This document shows, piece by piece, positions 11,035 to 21,301 of a stretch of 64,000 nucleotides of DNA (position 1 is its first letter; every line of letters starts with the position of its first letter). The DNA comes from Deroplatys truncata. Its lineage: Eukaryota > Arthropoda > Insecta > Mantodea > Mantidae. The stretch is from NCBI GenBank assembly GCA_030765065.1, contig CM060975.1:165140993-165204992 (forward strand), given 5' to 3'. The notes under the pieces were generated by a model. That model had not been told where the DNA came from. It was given only the letters and a program-made list of their open reading frames with translations, and ran no database searches. The position numbers and the translations under genes were made by a program.

Positions 11035-11697
11035 TTCATGCCACCAACTATTGCACTGATCGCACATTCTCCAATCTGCTTGTGGAGGAGCGTGTATATC
11101 TCTCCACAAGCTGGACAAGCTATTTCAGTCTTCTCAGCTGTTGTCGTTAGCCCTTCTTATTCGGGGTCTTCCCTGCTTTTAGGATACCTGTTCCTTTGCT
11201 AGAGCTTTCTTAAACGGCGAATTTTTTAATAGTTGAGACTGCTTTCCTGTGTTTTTCCTCCTCTCTCCAGTCGGCTATAGCTTCGGAGGAGGATGAATGT
11301 CCCTTGGCGACAGGTTGGAAAGTCCTGGTGAGTCATCATGTTGAAAGGTCCTGGATTCTGGTTTGATTTTGAGGGAGTTATGTGTGGAGGAGCAGATAAC
11401 TGACTCCCCTCGTGTTTTTTACAGTTTTCAGTTGGCATTTATGGGGCAGGACGTTTTGTGACAGTAGCAGGGGTAAAATCAGCATCACTGAAAGCATCCT
11501 CGTTGTATAGCCATTCAGTACAAACAGCTTTCTCAATTGAAGCAACCTACTGTAAACATTCCCTATTGTTATCCAATCTGATACTGTGTGATGATCCTCC
11601 CCAGATGGGAAACGTTCCATTTGTCGCACTCTTGAGAAAATGCAGTTTTTAATGGTGCAAACCCCCCTGTCTAGTGGTTGCACTTTAAAGTACATAA
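11035..11697 (-). pseudogene. Pogo/Tigger-like DDE transposase, C-terminal relic
   Basis: The minus strand first reads MYFKVQPLDRGV, matching the QPLDQGV turn near the third catalytic region of DDE_1 (pogo, Tigger, Jerky) transposases. A short helix-rich part follows (SDWITI, VYSRLL), then, in another frame, DADFTPATV. At about 11132-11040 two frames together give CPACGEIYT and DWRMCDQCNSWWHEH. This Cys4-His arrangement resembles the PHD-like finger that ends many arthropod pogo transposases. At least three frameshifts are needed to connect the pieces, and the N-terminal half is absent. In its family such a protein would bind transposon ends and cut DNA in the nucleus; this copy cannot. The call rests on the order and character of the motifs, without a search. 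Confidence 0.6.
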
Positions 11698-11699
11698 AC

Positions 11700-12585
11700 T
11701 ATCCCATAGCGTGAAACATTTGGAATAAGAAAATCACACGACATGAAAGAGGTACACAGGCCCAAGAGTACGCATGCGAACCCTTGAGAATGTAGTCTTA
11801 GCCATGAGTGTAAGCTTTTTACAGTTGGTAGCACCAAACTCCCTACTTGCAATTCATGCTGTTGAAGGTTGTTTGGTAGTATAAGAAATAAATTCCCCTT
11901 TCTGGTATATACAAAGGATATAAGTTATATTCGCTGTCTCTTTCTTAAATTTAAATGAAATTAAAAGAAATCATCAAATAGCACAAAAATGCATTTCTCG
12001 CCTTAATAGCCACAGACGGGAGCAGATCTTTATTAATAAGTCTTCTCTCTTCCAGTAGCTATCTCAGCACACGGAAATTGTCAGTTTCGCTAATAACTAT
12101 GTGTACAGACGGCTTCAAATGTTTTTCGTTCCACCTGTAGGGGGTAAGCGAGGTGTCTTATCGAGAGGTCATGCCAGGTGCCTTAGCTCATTCCTGCTCT
12201 ACAAGGTTAGGGAATGTAATGGTGCTACATAAAATGTCCCCAAACACATTTCCCTTAGACGTAGCTGTAAGAAAGTAATAAGTGTAAAAAGAAAGCAGCA
12301 ATAGCATTACAGCACGGTGACATAAAGTAGTATATAAACTATTTTTTGGGAATTAGAGGCATCATTCTATTATATAATAAGCAAATGTTAAAACAAAATG
12401 GTTTGGTTTTCAATATCCAGTGCTTTCTCTACCCATTATCAATTAATATATATTCTTTATTTATCATAATGTCCTTATAAAGTATGGTTTTTCAAGTTAC
12501 AGTCAAAGTTACACTTTTCCCTATTTGGTTGCATGCAAGATGCCGTAATGATAAACAGCCGTTTATTTATAGCACAATTCTTATT
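11700..12585. other. No gene recognised
   Basis: May include the missing N-terminal half of the pogo-like relic beyond recognition. I saw no readable motif or repeat. It ends at the start of the TIR-A tandem array. Confidence 0.4.
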
Positions 12586-12588
12586 TTT

Positions 12589-13840
12589 ACTCTCTCTACT
12601 ACTTACCTATAATAAGTAGGGGAAGTATTATATGCCACCCAAAAATTTAATAACGAAATTCACTGAAAATACACGTTTTTGACTCCCTGAATCCAAAGAA
12701 AGCATTTTTACTTTCTCTACTAAGTAGAACAAGAGGTAGAGAAAGTATTGTATTCCACCCAAAAATTCACTAACGAGAATCACTGCAAATACACGTTTTG
12801 AAACCCTCTGAATACGAAGAAAGCATTTTCAATTTCTCTATTACGTAGCTACAGGACGTAGAGAAGGTATTGTATTCCGACCAATAATTGAATAACGAGA
12901 TTCACCGGAAATACACGTTTGAGACACCCTGAAACCAAAGAAAGATTTTTACTTTCACTGCTACGCAGTAGAGGAAGTATTCTATTCCACCCAAAAATTG
13001 AATAACGAGATTCAACGGATATACACGTTTTGAGACCCATCCAAAGTAAGTATTTTTACTTTCTCTACTACGTAGTTACAGTAAGTACAGAAAGTATTGT
13101 GTTCCTCCCTAAATTTGAATAACGAGATTCACCGGGAATAGGAATACACATTTTGAGATTCCCTGAAACCAAAGAAATTATTTTTACTTTCTCTACTATG
13201 TAACTACAGGAGGTAGAGAAAGTATTGTATTCCACCCAAAAGTTAGATAAAGAGATTAATTGGAAATACATGTTTTGAGACACCCTGAAACCAAAGAAAG
13301 CATTCTCCTTTCTCTGCTACGTAATTACAGTAAATGGACCAAGTATGGTATTCCACCCAAAAATTTAATAACGAGATTCAACGAAATACAGTTTTGAGAC
13401 CCAAACAAAGTAAGCATTGTTATTTTCTCTACTACTTAGCTACAGGAAGTAAAGAAAGTATTGTGTTCCTCCCAAAATTGAATAACGAGATTCACCCAGA
13501 ACACATGTTTTGAGATCCCCTGAAGCCAAAGAAAGCGCTTTTACTTTCTCTACTACGCAGCTACGGGAAGTAGAGAAAGCGTTATGTTCGACACAAAAAT
13601 TAAAAAAAAAAGGATTCATCGGAAATACACGTTTTGAGACCTCCTGAAACAAAAGAAGGCGTTTTTACTTTCTCTGCTATGTAGCTACAGGAGGTAGAGT
13701 AACTATTGTATTCCACTCAAAAATTGAATAACGAGATTCACCGAAAATACCCGTTTTGAGACTCCCTAAATCCAAAGTAGGCATTTTTACTTTCTCTACT
13801 ATGTAGCTACAGTAAGTAGAGAAAGTCGTGTGTTCAATCT
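12589..13840 (+). repeat. Tandem array of the TIR-A left end, about 11 units
   Basis: Eleven head-to-tail units of about 107-128 bases begin near 12589, 12709, 12830, 12950, 13058, 13186, 13308, 13423, 13543, 13667 and 13789. Each starts close to ACTTTCTCTACTACGTAG and continues through GTAGAGAAAGTATTGTATTC, CCACCCAAAAATTGAATAAC and GAAATACACGTTTTGAGAC to an AAAGCATTTTT end. This unit is exactly the left end of single-copy TIR-A elements elsewhere in the window. The last unit runs on into a TIR-A body. Units differ by substitutions and small indels, so the array is old or drifting. Open frames inside it are period artefacts. Confidence 0.92.
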
Positions 13841-14400
13841 AAGAATTTAATGTCGTTGTGACTCCCTGAATTCAATGAATTTCTTTTTAGTAAAAAGTCC
13901 AAATGTGTATGTATGTATGTTTGTGTGCGTGCGTGTGTGTATGTGTATGCGCGCGCGACAGCATAACTCAAAAACAAAAAATTGGTTAATAGTGTTTAAG
14001 TTCAACTTCTTCCCAGAATGCGACACGGAGATTTTAAAGGGAATCCCCTACTCCATACTGCTTTTAACATTTGAAATTTTTCGAATTTTTTTATTCTTCC
14101 AAAAATGGCTCTTAGGATTTTGATACATATGTTTAAGCTATTTTCTAGGAATAGTCTGTAAATTCGTCCTTATTGTAAATGACTTTTGATAATTAGTAAA
14201 TCGTGAGATACAGAATCTTACTGCAAAACAAATGTAGATCTTGTTAAAGCACAAAATTTATATCAAATAACATTTATTTTTATGTCAAATACCATTTTTT
14301 TGTTTTACCTATTCTGAAATATTCTTTGTTATTTGAATTTTCAAATATTTTATACTTCTCTTAACTGCAAATAGCTATTGTTTTTCTTTGCTCCTTTCTT
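13789..14400 (+). mobile_element. TIR-A body attached to the tandem array
   Basis: After the eleventh end unit comes a GT-rich stretch, then ACAGCATAACTCAAAAAC, GTTTAAGTTCAACTTCTTCC, GCGACACGGAGATTTTAAAGG and the rest of the family body, to about 14390. There a CTTT-rich tract and a SINE interrupt it. The right inverted end is not seen. Confidence 0.75.
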
Positions 14401-14459
14401 TCTTTCTTTCCTTCTTTCTTTTTTTCCCGTGCTCATACAAAGAGAACAAAATTTTCAAA

Positions 14460-15265
14460 GCTATCACGTCTGTGGCTCGCATTCAGGAGGTCGTGGGTTC
14501 TATTTCTGTGACCGACATTCCTGGTCTATGATTTTTTTCTCGGAGATTTTTCCCGGGTCGCCAGGCGAATGCTGGGAAGGATATTCCCACATCGCCACCG
14601 GCGGAGGGTGATAGATTTTTTCAGACGTAAAAATCCTTAACATGGCTTCCTTCGGAAGGGAAGTAAAGCCGGTGGTGCAGTGTCGTAGATTTACGGCATG
14701 TAAAAGAACCTCAAACCTGATAAAGAGGCCTCTGAGCAAAATTACCGATATTTCACGCCCAATATAGAATGGGACGCTAAGGACCATAGTAGTTAAAGAG
14801 CGTCCATAAATAAAAAAAAACTAAAACTCATCCCCGAATTTCCTGTCCCTCCATTTCATCTCCATTCTCAGTTCCCTTCATCTTTCATCCGTTGGTTTCT
14901 TTCAGGGTTGGAAGTGTCGGCGATGGTGTTTCAGTACAGTGTGGCAGGGGCAAAGGCTGCTCTTTGTGACTGTCTGCGTCGCTCGGCTTTCGGCTGGCTG
15001 TCGGGACCGCTTCTGTGCGGAGTGGGTTTCTCGGTCTGCCTGTCCGTCTGACGGGGATCTCTATCTGAAAAGTTAGGGACACTGCCATTCCTATGCCGTC
15101 ACTCTGGTTCCGGCCGCCCGGTGTCTCCTCTCGCCTCATCCTTCCTCCTGGAGATGCCCCATTGGGGGCGTAGGCACAATATCCACTATGTGGATCAGTG
15201 CCGAGCCTCCTCCGTAGACAACCAATCCAAAGCCATTACAAAGCGATCAGCTTTGAGGGGTTTGG
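14460..15265 (+). mobile_element. SINE-1 copy interrupted by SINE-2
   Basis: The tRNA-like head carries TCGCATTCAGGAGGTCG and a B-box-like GGTTCTATTTC near 14493. The family landmark GCCAGGCGAATGCTGGG lies at about 14560. The SINE-1 body resumes at about 14827 (GAATTTCCTGTCCCTCC) and continues through CAGGGTTGGAAGTGTCGG and GGCTTTCGGCTGGCTG to about 15200. It is noncoding; the frame at 14885-15139 is a shadow. Confidence 0.75.
14595..14826 (+). mobile_element. SINE-2 copy inserted in SINE-1
   Basis: Starts within CCGGCGGAGGGTGATAG and carries the central palindrome-like GGCTTCCTTCGGAAGGGAAG. It then has CGTAGATTTACGGCATG and AAAGAGGCCTCTGAGC. It ends in an A-rich tail (ATAAATAAAAAAAAACTAAAA). 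It lacks most of the tRNA head. This uninterrupted copy is what shows that 8204-9476 is split. Confidence 0.75.
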
Positions 15266-15319
15266 CTATTGCTTTAACTTAATATGTGCCACTAATCTAC
15301 TACGAATTGTGTAAATAAG

Positions 15320-16520
15320 TGCTGAAAGGTTTATCTTTATTAACATGAAATAGATGCAAGAATAACCTTGTAAGAATAGTTTGTGGACGAGTGAGTAGAG
15401 AAAGTTATGTGAATGCAACACATTTTATAGCAAAAGCTCCAAATGCCTGTGTGTCTGTGAACAACATAACTCCAAAACGAAAAGTCGGTTAAATACCAAA
15501 CTTTATTTTTAAGTTCAGTATCTTTCAAATACGTGACTCAAAGATTTTCAAGAAAATCTACCCCACCCCATACTACTCTTTAAATGGAAAAACTTTGGAA
15601 ATTTGTTATATTCTCAAAAATGGATCTAACGAGTTTGATTAAAATACTCTCTGTTTAAGATATTTTCATGACAAGCTAAATATATATTTTGAATTTTCTG
15701 AGAAGAGCCTCTCAAGTCTTCTTCATTCTGAATGACTTTTGTATAATTGGTAAACTGTAAAAGATGGACAAAGTTTTGTTACACAAGAAATGCAGACCCC
15801 GTTAAAGCACGCAGCTTGTCATACATATATTTTATGAGATTAACTATTTCCCAGATATATTTTTAAGTGGTTTGAATACCTTTTGTAACTGAGAAATCAC
15901 TATTCGTTTTGTTTTTGTCGCGGTCATACAAACAGCATGGGATTTCAAAACGTGGCGAAGGAACATGCTTTTTTAAAAATTTGACTATTGCTTTATCTAC
16001 ATACACGACAACGAAATATGTAAATTTCTACTTTTTCTTTTGCTATTTAATTAAAGTCCTTTAACCGGGGGTAGGCCATTACGGACGGTGAATGAACAAT
16101 ATGGTTAAAATGATGTTTAAATGTGCCCGAGGTTCCTAGTGCTTAGAGATCTCTGACATTCATCTTCTCAGGATAAGAGGAAACCCTGGAAAAAACTTTA
16201 TCCATGTAACTCACCCTAACTGATTTGAACTCAGGACCTCTGGAATGTGAGGCAGACCCCCACACCATAGAGATGGGCTAAATGTGATTTACAAGTTTAT
16301 CAGGATTATAAGAAGTAGACAGAAACATGAGATTTAAAAGAAAAAATTTGAGAATGGTGAAAAGAGAAAGTTACGTGAATGCAATACGCTAGATTTTTCT
16401 TGTGGTAATGTAAAGAGCGTGGAGTTTCAAAGGCACCACATAAAAATCTGACTATCGTTTTAGCTACTGCATTCTTGTTATATTACAACGAAGTTTGTAA
16501 TGACAGTTCATCTCAATTAA
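15320..16520 (+). mobile_element. Rearranged TIR-A copies
   Basis: At 15320-15425 lies the right end of one TIR-A (TTAACATGAAATAGATG, then GAGTAGAGAAAGTTATGTGA). A second copy's internal part starts directly at about 15430, with TGTGTCTGTGAACAACATAA, and runs to about 16040. After a SINE-3 insertion, right-end sequence resumes (16290-16400, AGAGAAAGTTACGTGAATGC). A further right-part fragment follows at 16400-16520 (ACTATCGTTTTAGCTACTGC). None is coding. Confidence 0.7.
16050..16284 (-). mobile_element. SINE-3 copy (tRNA-derived)
   Basis: The minus strand begins with a tRNA-like head (CATAGTGTGG-like A-box region) and a clear B-box-like GGTCCTGAGTTCAAATCAG. A body of about 150 bases follows, including GGGTTTCCTCTTATCC. 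It interrupts a TIR-A copy. The family differs from SINE-1 and SINE-2. Confidence 0.55.
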
Positions 16521-16619
16521 CAAGAAGACGCTTTCATTCAAGCGGTGTGTAGGACAAGATTGGAAAGATAGAATCAGATTGAAAAATTCAATGTCATAGC
16601 CAAGATTTAAACTAAGGAT

Positions 16620-17205
16620 CTTCCAGTTTCCGTCCAGGTGACGCCGAGGTAACGTGAGGGACTCGCATTCGGGAGATCCCTAGTTCGCTTCCTGGCGACC
16701 GCCCATTCTGACCCACGGGTTTTTTTCGGCAGTTTTCCCGAGTCGCCAGGCGAATGCTGATGTGGTTTCTCTCAGTCCCCGAATATCGTCCCATTACTCA
16801 TTTCATTCATCCTTAACCCCGTTAGGTCTGTTTCAGGGTTGGAAGTGTCGATGATGGTGTTCCGTGCTGCGTGGCAGGAAAAAAGGATCATCCCTGTGGA
16901 ACCTTATCAGTCTCTCGGTCTTCGGCTGGTTGCCGGGGTATAGGACCGCCTCTTTGGGGGGTGTTGGACCCTCTGTGGGAGGTGGAGTACCCGGTTTGCC
17001 TGCCCGAATGTCGGGGCGTCTCAATCCGGAAACTTTAGTGACTTTGTCATTGCTGTGTCGTCACTCCTGGTTCCGGCCGTCCGGTGTCTCTCGTCCCTCC
17101 CTCCCCCCCGGGGGCGCCCCCTCGAGGGGCACAATCACAATATCCTCATTTACTGGATTGGGATGGGGTCCCTTCCGTTACACATTCTATTCCATTCCAG
17201 TCCAG
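16620..17205 (+). mobile_element. SINE-1 copy, long
   Basis: Head with GTAACGTGAGGGACTCGC and a B-box-like CTAGTTCGCTTCC. Then come GGGTTTTTTTCGGCAGTTTT, the landmark GTCGCCAGGCGAATGCTG and CAGGGTTGGAAGTGTCGATG. The GC-rich 3' half follows (GGTCTTCGGCTGGTTGCCGG, CGTCTCAATCCGGAAAC, TCGTCACTCCTGGTTCCGG). This is one of the most complete copies, about 580 bases. Open frames on both strands here are GC-driven shadows. Confidence 0.8.
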
Positions 17206-17897
17206 GGAAGAGAAGCATTTTAAGAATTCAGAACGTGAATCATAATACAAAGTATTTAAGTTTTTTTCTTTCCTCAGATTTGTAATTTGAAAGCAAGTTT
17301 ACTTTTGAAACAATTTAGTTTTCAACAAAAGGACATTAACTGTTCTGAATTGACACTTTCAGGTCACTATTTTGAAAATTTACCTTATATGTAATCCAAA
17401 TCGTATAAAACAGCTGTAATAGAAACTGCATATTTTGCGCTAAACGTTGTTTCCTCGTATCTATTAACATTTTCTCTTTTTAGATACAATAACTGTTTTT
17501 ACTCTATGTCCACTATACTGTTGGCACGTTTTTTCTTCCTTTGTCTTGTGAGTTTGTAAAGGGGGAATTATGTTTAAAATAAAACTATCTATATTCATTC
17601 ATTTGAACAACAAACCAAAATATATCTTATTTTGAGGAAAGTTGAATGTTGCAATTAATTGTGCTCAAATAGCTTCAGCAGTTTGATATTAATATTACTT
17701 TTGCTTCCGTAGTTTTAAAACGTTACTTGAATATTATCAGAACTGAATATGCCAACTGTATGGAACTACACACTTAGTGCTAGATGTTGATCAATGTCTA
17801 TGAAAATTAAAAAGAAAAAAACAAACATATTCATGATAGATATCCCCTCTGTTTGGAAGTGCGCGTAGAACAGTATATTGGTGGTAATTATGAAACG

Positions 17898-17973
<76 letters not shown>

Positions 17974-18889
17974 GCAACAAACATTAAAAACAATATACGG
18001 AGTATGTGCATATTGTTTCTCAAGAAAACTACTGAATAATGCACCTTAAACGTTTGTAGCTCTTACATAAAGAGTGCAATGTTTGATTTTTAAACAACAT
18101 ATTATGTAAAGAATATGTTAATTTATTTCGCTTGGATAGATCTAGTAAGGATAAAAGTATTTAGTTTCGTCTTCTTTCCTCTTAGAGTCTGTCGCTGAAT
18201 TATATGAGCATAGACGGAAGTAAATGTGACCTTTGAGACGATACCGACAATTACTGTTGGCTATAGCCAGGCATGACTAGTCGAGAAGCCATTCCTTCCC
18301 CCCTCCTCCTCTGCACCTCCTGGTCCACCGGAAAACATTTGAAGACTTCTGTACTCTTAGACACCTTTCCCAGGAATAATTTTTTGATGAATACAATAAT
18401 ATAAGACATGTATATAAATATGCATTAGACAGGGAAGATTGTGCGGATGTACCACTTGAAAATTAGAAAATTCGTAGTCAAGAAGGTTTTTTCTCAAGAT
18501 TTATTTTTAAAAAAGGTACAAAATACTTTTCATATGGAAATTTAATTGTGTTGCAATGTTGAGTTCGTTTAGGAAAATTTCGGATTTAAATCCAAATTAT
18601 ATAGGTGGGAACACTTGTACGGAGTGACATTTCTAGGAGAGACATTTGTACGGAGCCTGTTCCTCTACCTGGTGAGTCAGAAGGGAATGTTAACACGCGT
18701 GCAGAACGCTGACTAATGACTGTCAATAACAGGATTTGTAATGAAAATTTGTACGAATACTACTTTGAATATGTATGCTAGTAACACATAATTTAAATTA
18801 AAAGGCAATAGTAGTTTATGGTACGAGAGCTAAAAAAAGGCCTTTATTTTGAAAATAGGAATCCTACGAGCAAAATAAAAACAGCTTTA
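17206..18889. other. No gene recognised, contains a microsatellite
   Basis: AT-rich DNA without an identifiable gene or repeat family apart from the ATT tract at 17898-17973. The poly-Asn peptide predicted across that tract is an artefact. Confidence 0.5.
17898..17973. repeat. (ATT)25 microsatellite
   Basis: About twenty-five perfect ATT trinucleotides. Simple repeat. Confidence 0.97.
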
Positions 18890-19595
18890 ATATGTGTGGC
18901 ATATACAATTTTTTTAGATAGCGCTCGAATTTGTGAAATATCAATAATATTATATTGATTTCTGAAACTAACATAGATCATATTTAGAAGCATTATTGAA
19001 ACTAGAGAAAATTACATTAAAAAAGCTAGATGTCAGATGTTTTTGTGTTTTGTTGATTCACTAGCAGTCATTTGCAGTGAAATTATTTCCAACATGTTTT
19101 GCCTTACACCAGGCAATGAAGCGATTAAATGCTATATCATATTGCTTTCTGGATTTTTTGGGCGAGTACTTCAAGTGTTATTTTTACTTCTGCTTCTGTA
19201 ATTTCACTTCTATTTCGTTTTATTCTGAATTCATAATTTCCGCCATTTAATCTTTATGTATATTAGATAAAATATAAACTTTTTAAATCAAAGAAAGCTG
19301 CCAACATAACGTATAGGTTAACTCTACAACAAATTGGATAAATTGAAGTGTATTGTGAACAGATAATGCGACCACCATGAGAGATTAATCAGATAAAAAT
19401 ACTAAATTAAAGTAAAAACCAAGTCGAGTTATTAAACATGTGCAAATACAAAGAGCAATTGCCATGTGATTGGACTTGAAACCATAGTTGATCACAATGA
19501 AGATTAACGCACTAGTGCGACAATCTAAAGCTTTTAGTCCGTGTGCTCTGTGGATGTTATACTTTTAGGCTTTGCTGTCTAAAAAATATGTTTAT
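18890..19595 (-). mobile_element. Inverted-repeat copy 2 with recombinase-like relic
   Basis: Reverse complement of 2100-2800, including the palindrome region (CGCACTAGTGCG at about 19508). On the minus strand near 19240-19080 it reads, with one frameshift, EITEAEVKITLEVLA and then KKSRKQYDIAFNRFIAWCKA. Here the Trp lost in copy 1 is intact. The similarity to the core-binding start of Crypton-type tyrosine recombinases is my recollection of the family. No catalytic Arg-His-Arg-Tyr region is present. Agreement between copies fades near 18890, where CTCGTAGGATTCC parallels CTCGCAAAATAA in copy 1. Confidence 0.6.
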
Positions 19596-19811
19596 AGTAA
19601 CAAAATGATCACCTATGACTATACTTATAAATTTTTATATTATTCGTCTAGATAAATAGTGCATTAACGCATCATAAAATGGAACCAATTTGCTTTAGGG
19701 TATACGTTAAAAGTGCAGCAGGGTGTCAGTCTGACATGCTAGAACTCTGTGGTTAGAAGGGGCCTAGTGCTAAGTATTAAACTTATGCGTACAAATGGTA
19801 AGAGACATTCC

Positions 19812-21301
19812 GGGTCGAATTCATAGTCGTCGCTTATTTCAAGGAAGTCCTTAAGCAGCGATTTTCAATACAGACGCTACTCTTTCAGATGAATAAGGAA
19901 AGGCTCATTCATATAAGGGAGCTTCAATCTCCGCTTATAAGCAATAAGGAGAACCGACGCCATCTTGCATCAACTGCCTTCAACGTAGGTTAGCGATAAT
20001 CGTAATTTCGTGCAGTATATGGAATTTCATAACGAAATTGTACTGCGCATTAATAAATGTATTTGCGTGATTTGCAGAATTCACTTGAAATACATAGGGA
20101 TGCTGAATTTAAGAAGCGATATCGGCTTGCCAAAGCCGCTGTTGTAGTAATCTAATGCCTCTGCTAAACAACGTAACCTTAACAAACAGAGGTTATGGAG
20201 TCGCAACGTGAGACAGGCTTATTTGAGAAGATAATGTATAGAAACTCAGTACTTTGACACTATTCATATGTTTTCTGTTGAGACGTTTTCCCATCAATAT
20301 CGTCCAAAATCAGTAGCTCCCCAGAAAACGAGATTCCGCTGCATTTATTCAGAATTGTTTAATAAAATCCTAAAAATAAATTTTGGAAATATTTCTGCAA
20401 TAAATAAAGAACATCTGTGTAGTGCTTTTCTCGATCAAATTGTCTGTTTTTCATAATCACTACGACTGCAAGGGATCACTTAACAAGTCACACGTCTTTA
20501 CTATTAATTCGTCAATATACATTGGATTATCAAAATCTTGAACATAGGTTTATTGATTTTGCGTGTAAAACCTGTTCATGCCAAACATTGTAAGTTATTG
20601 GCTACATTGCTTTTTTGCTTACAACTAGATGGTGTAATAATGGTATTTGTGGTTTTCTTCCACGCATTCATATACACAGTGCGCAGATTGTTGTAAATAC
20701 TTCTAGCCACTGACACTTTATGCTAGAAGATCAGGTTTTCCGGTTTAAAACAGTCCATGAGTGAATACCACTTTAGGCCAGTACATCACATAGCGTCCGA
20801 TTGCCTGCCTTCTACCTTGTCTTTATATCTCAACACCAACTCTTTTAATTAGTTTCTTTCTTGCTCGCTGAAATGTTTTCCTTTTGGTATGTTTTGACCC
20901 AACTAATGTATAGCTATTACTACAAACGTTTAACTGAATTTACAGTCTACTTGATTTTAAACTTAAGTTAACTGATTAATAAATGTATCTACCATTTAAA
21001 ACTCGCAAACTTCTACCATGTGCTCAACAGCTATTGTGAACAAAACAACAATGAATATGTAAATGGCGGCTGGCTACGTGGTCACTTGCTAGTTCGTTTA
21101 CACATTCCTTCGCGCATCCGAGTGGCTGTGAAACAGCTGAACCACGTTGCATATGTGCTTCGAAAATAAGTAAGGTTTAGGGCTAAACATATAAGTACCG
21201 CCTATGTATACCAAATGGTAATAAGAGTTTGCTTATCAGAAGGAAATACTTATTGCTTAAGCATCTCCTTTTCACATAAGCAACGACTATGAAATCGACC
21301 A
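19812..21301. mobile_element. PIF/Harbinger-like element, decayed
   Basis: The left end GGTCGAATTCATAGTCGTCG pairs with the right end, whose reverse complement reads GGTCGATTTCATAGTCGTTG. Both continue to a shared CTTAAGCA. GGGTCGAATTCATAG-type termini are familiar from Harbinger elements in insects (recollection, unsearched). Near 20095 a short frame gives HRDAEFKKRYRLAKAAVVV. This resembles the segment at the start of HARBI1-type transposases, but stops follow at once. The expected 3-bp target duplication is not obvious. The element is about 1.49 kb and nonfunctional. Confidence 0.55.

Noticed and set aside
17766-18044. Poly-asparagine protein on the minus strand
   Set aside because: It is a translation of the ATT microsatellite, with no flanking conserved sequence.
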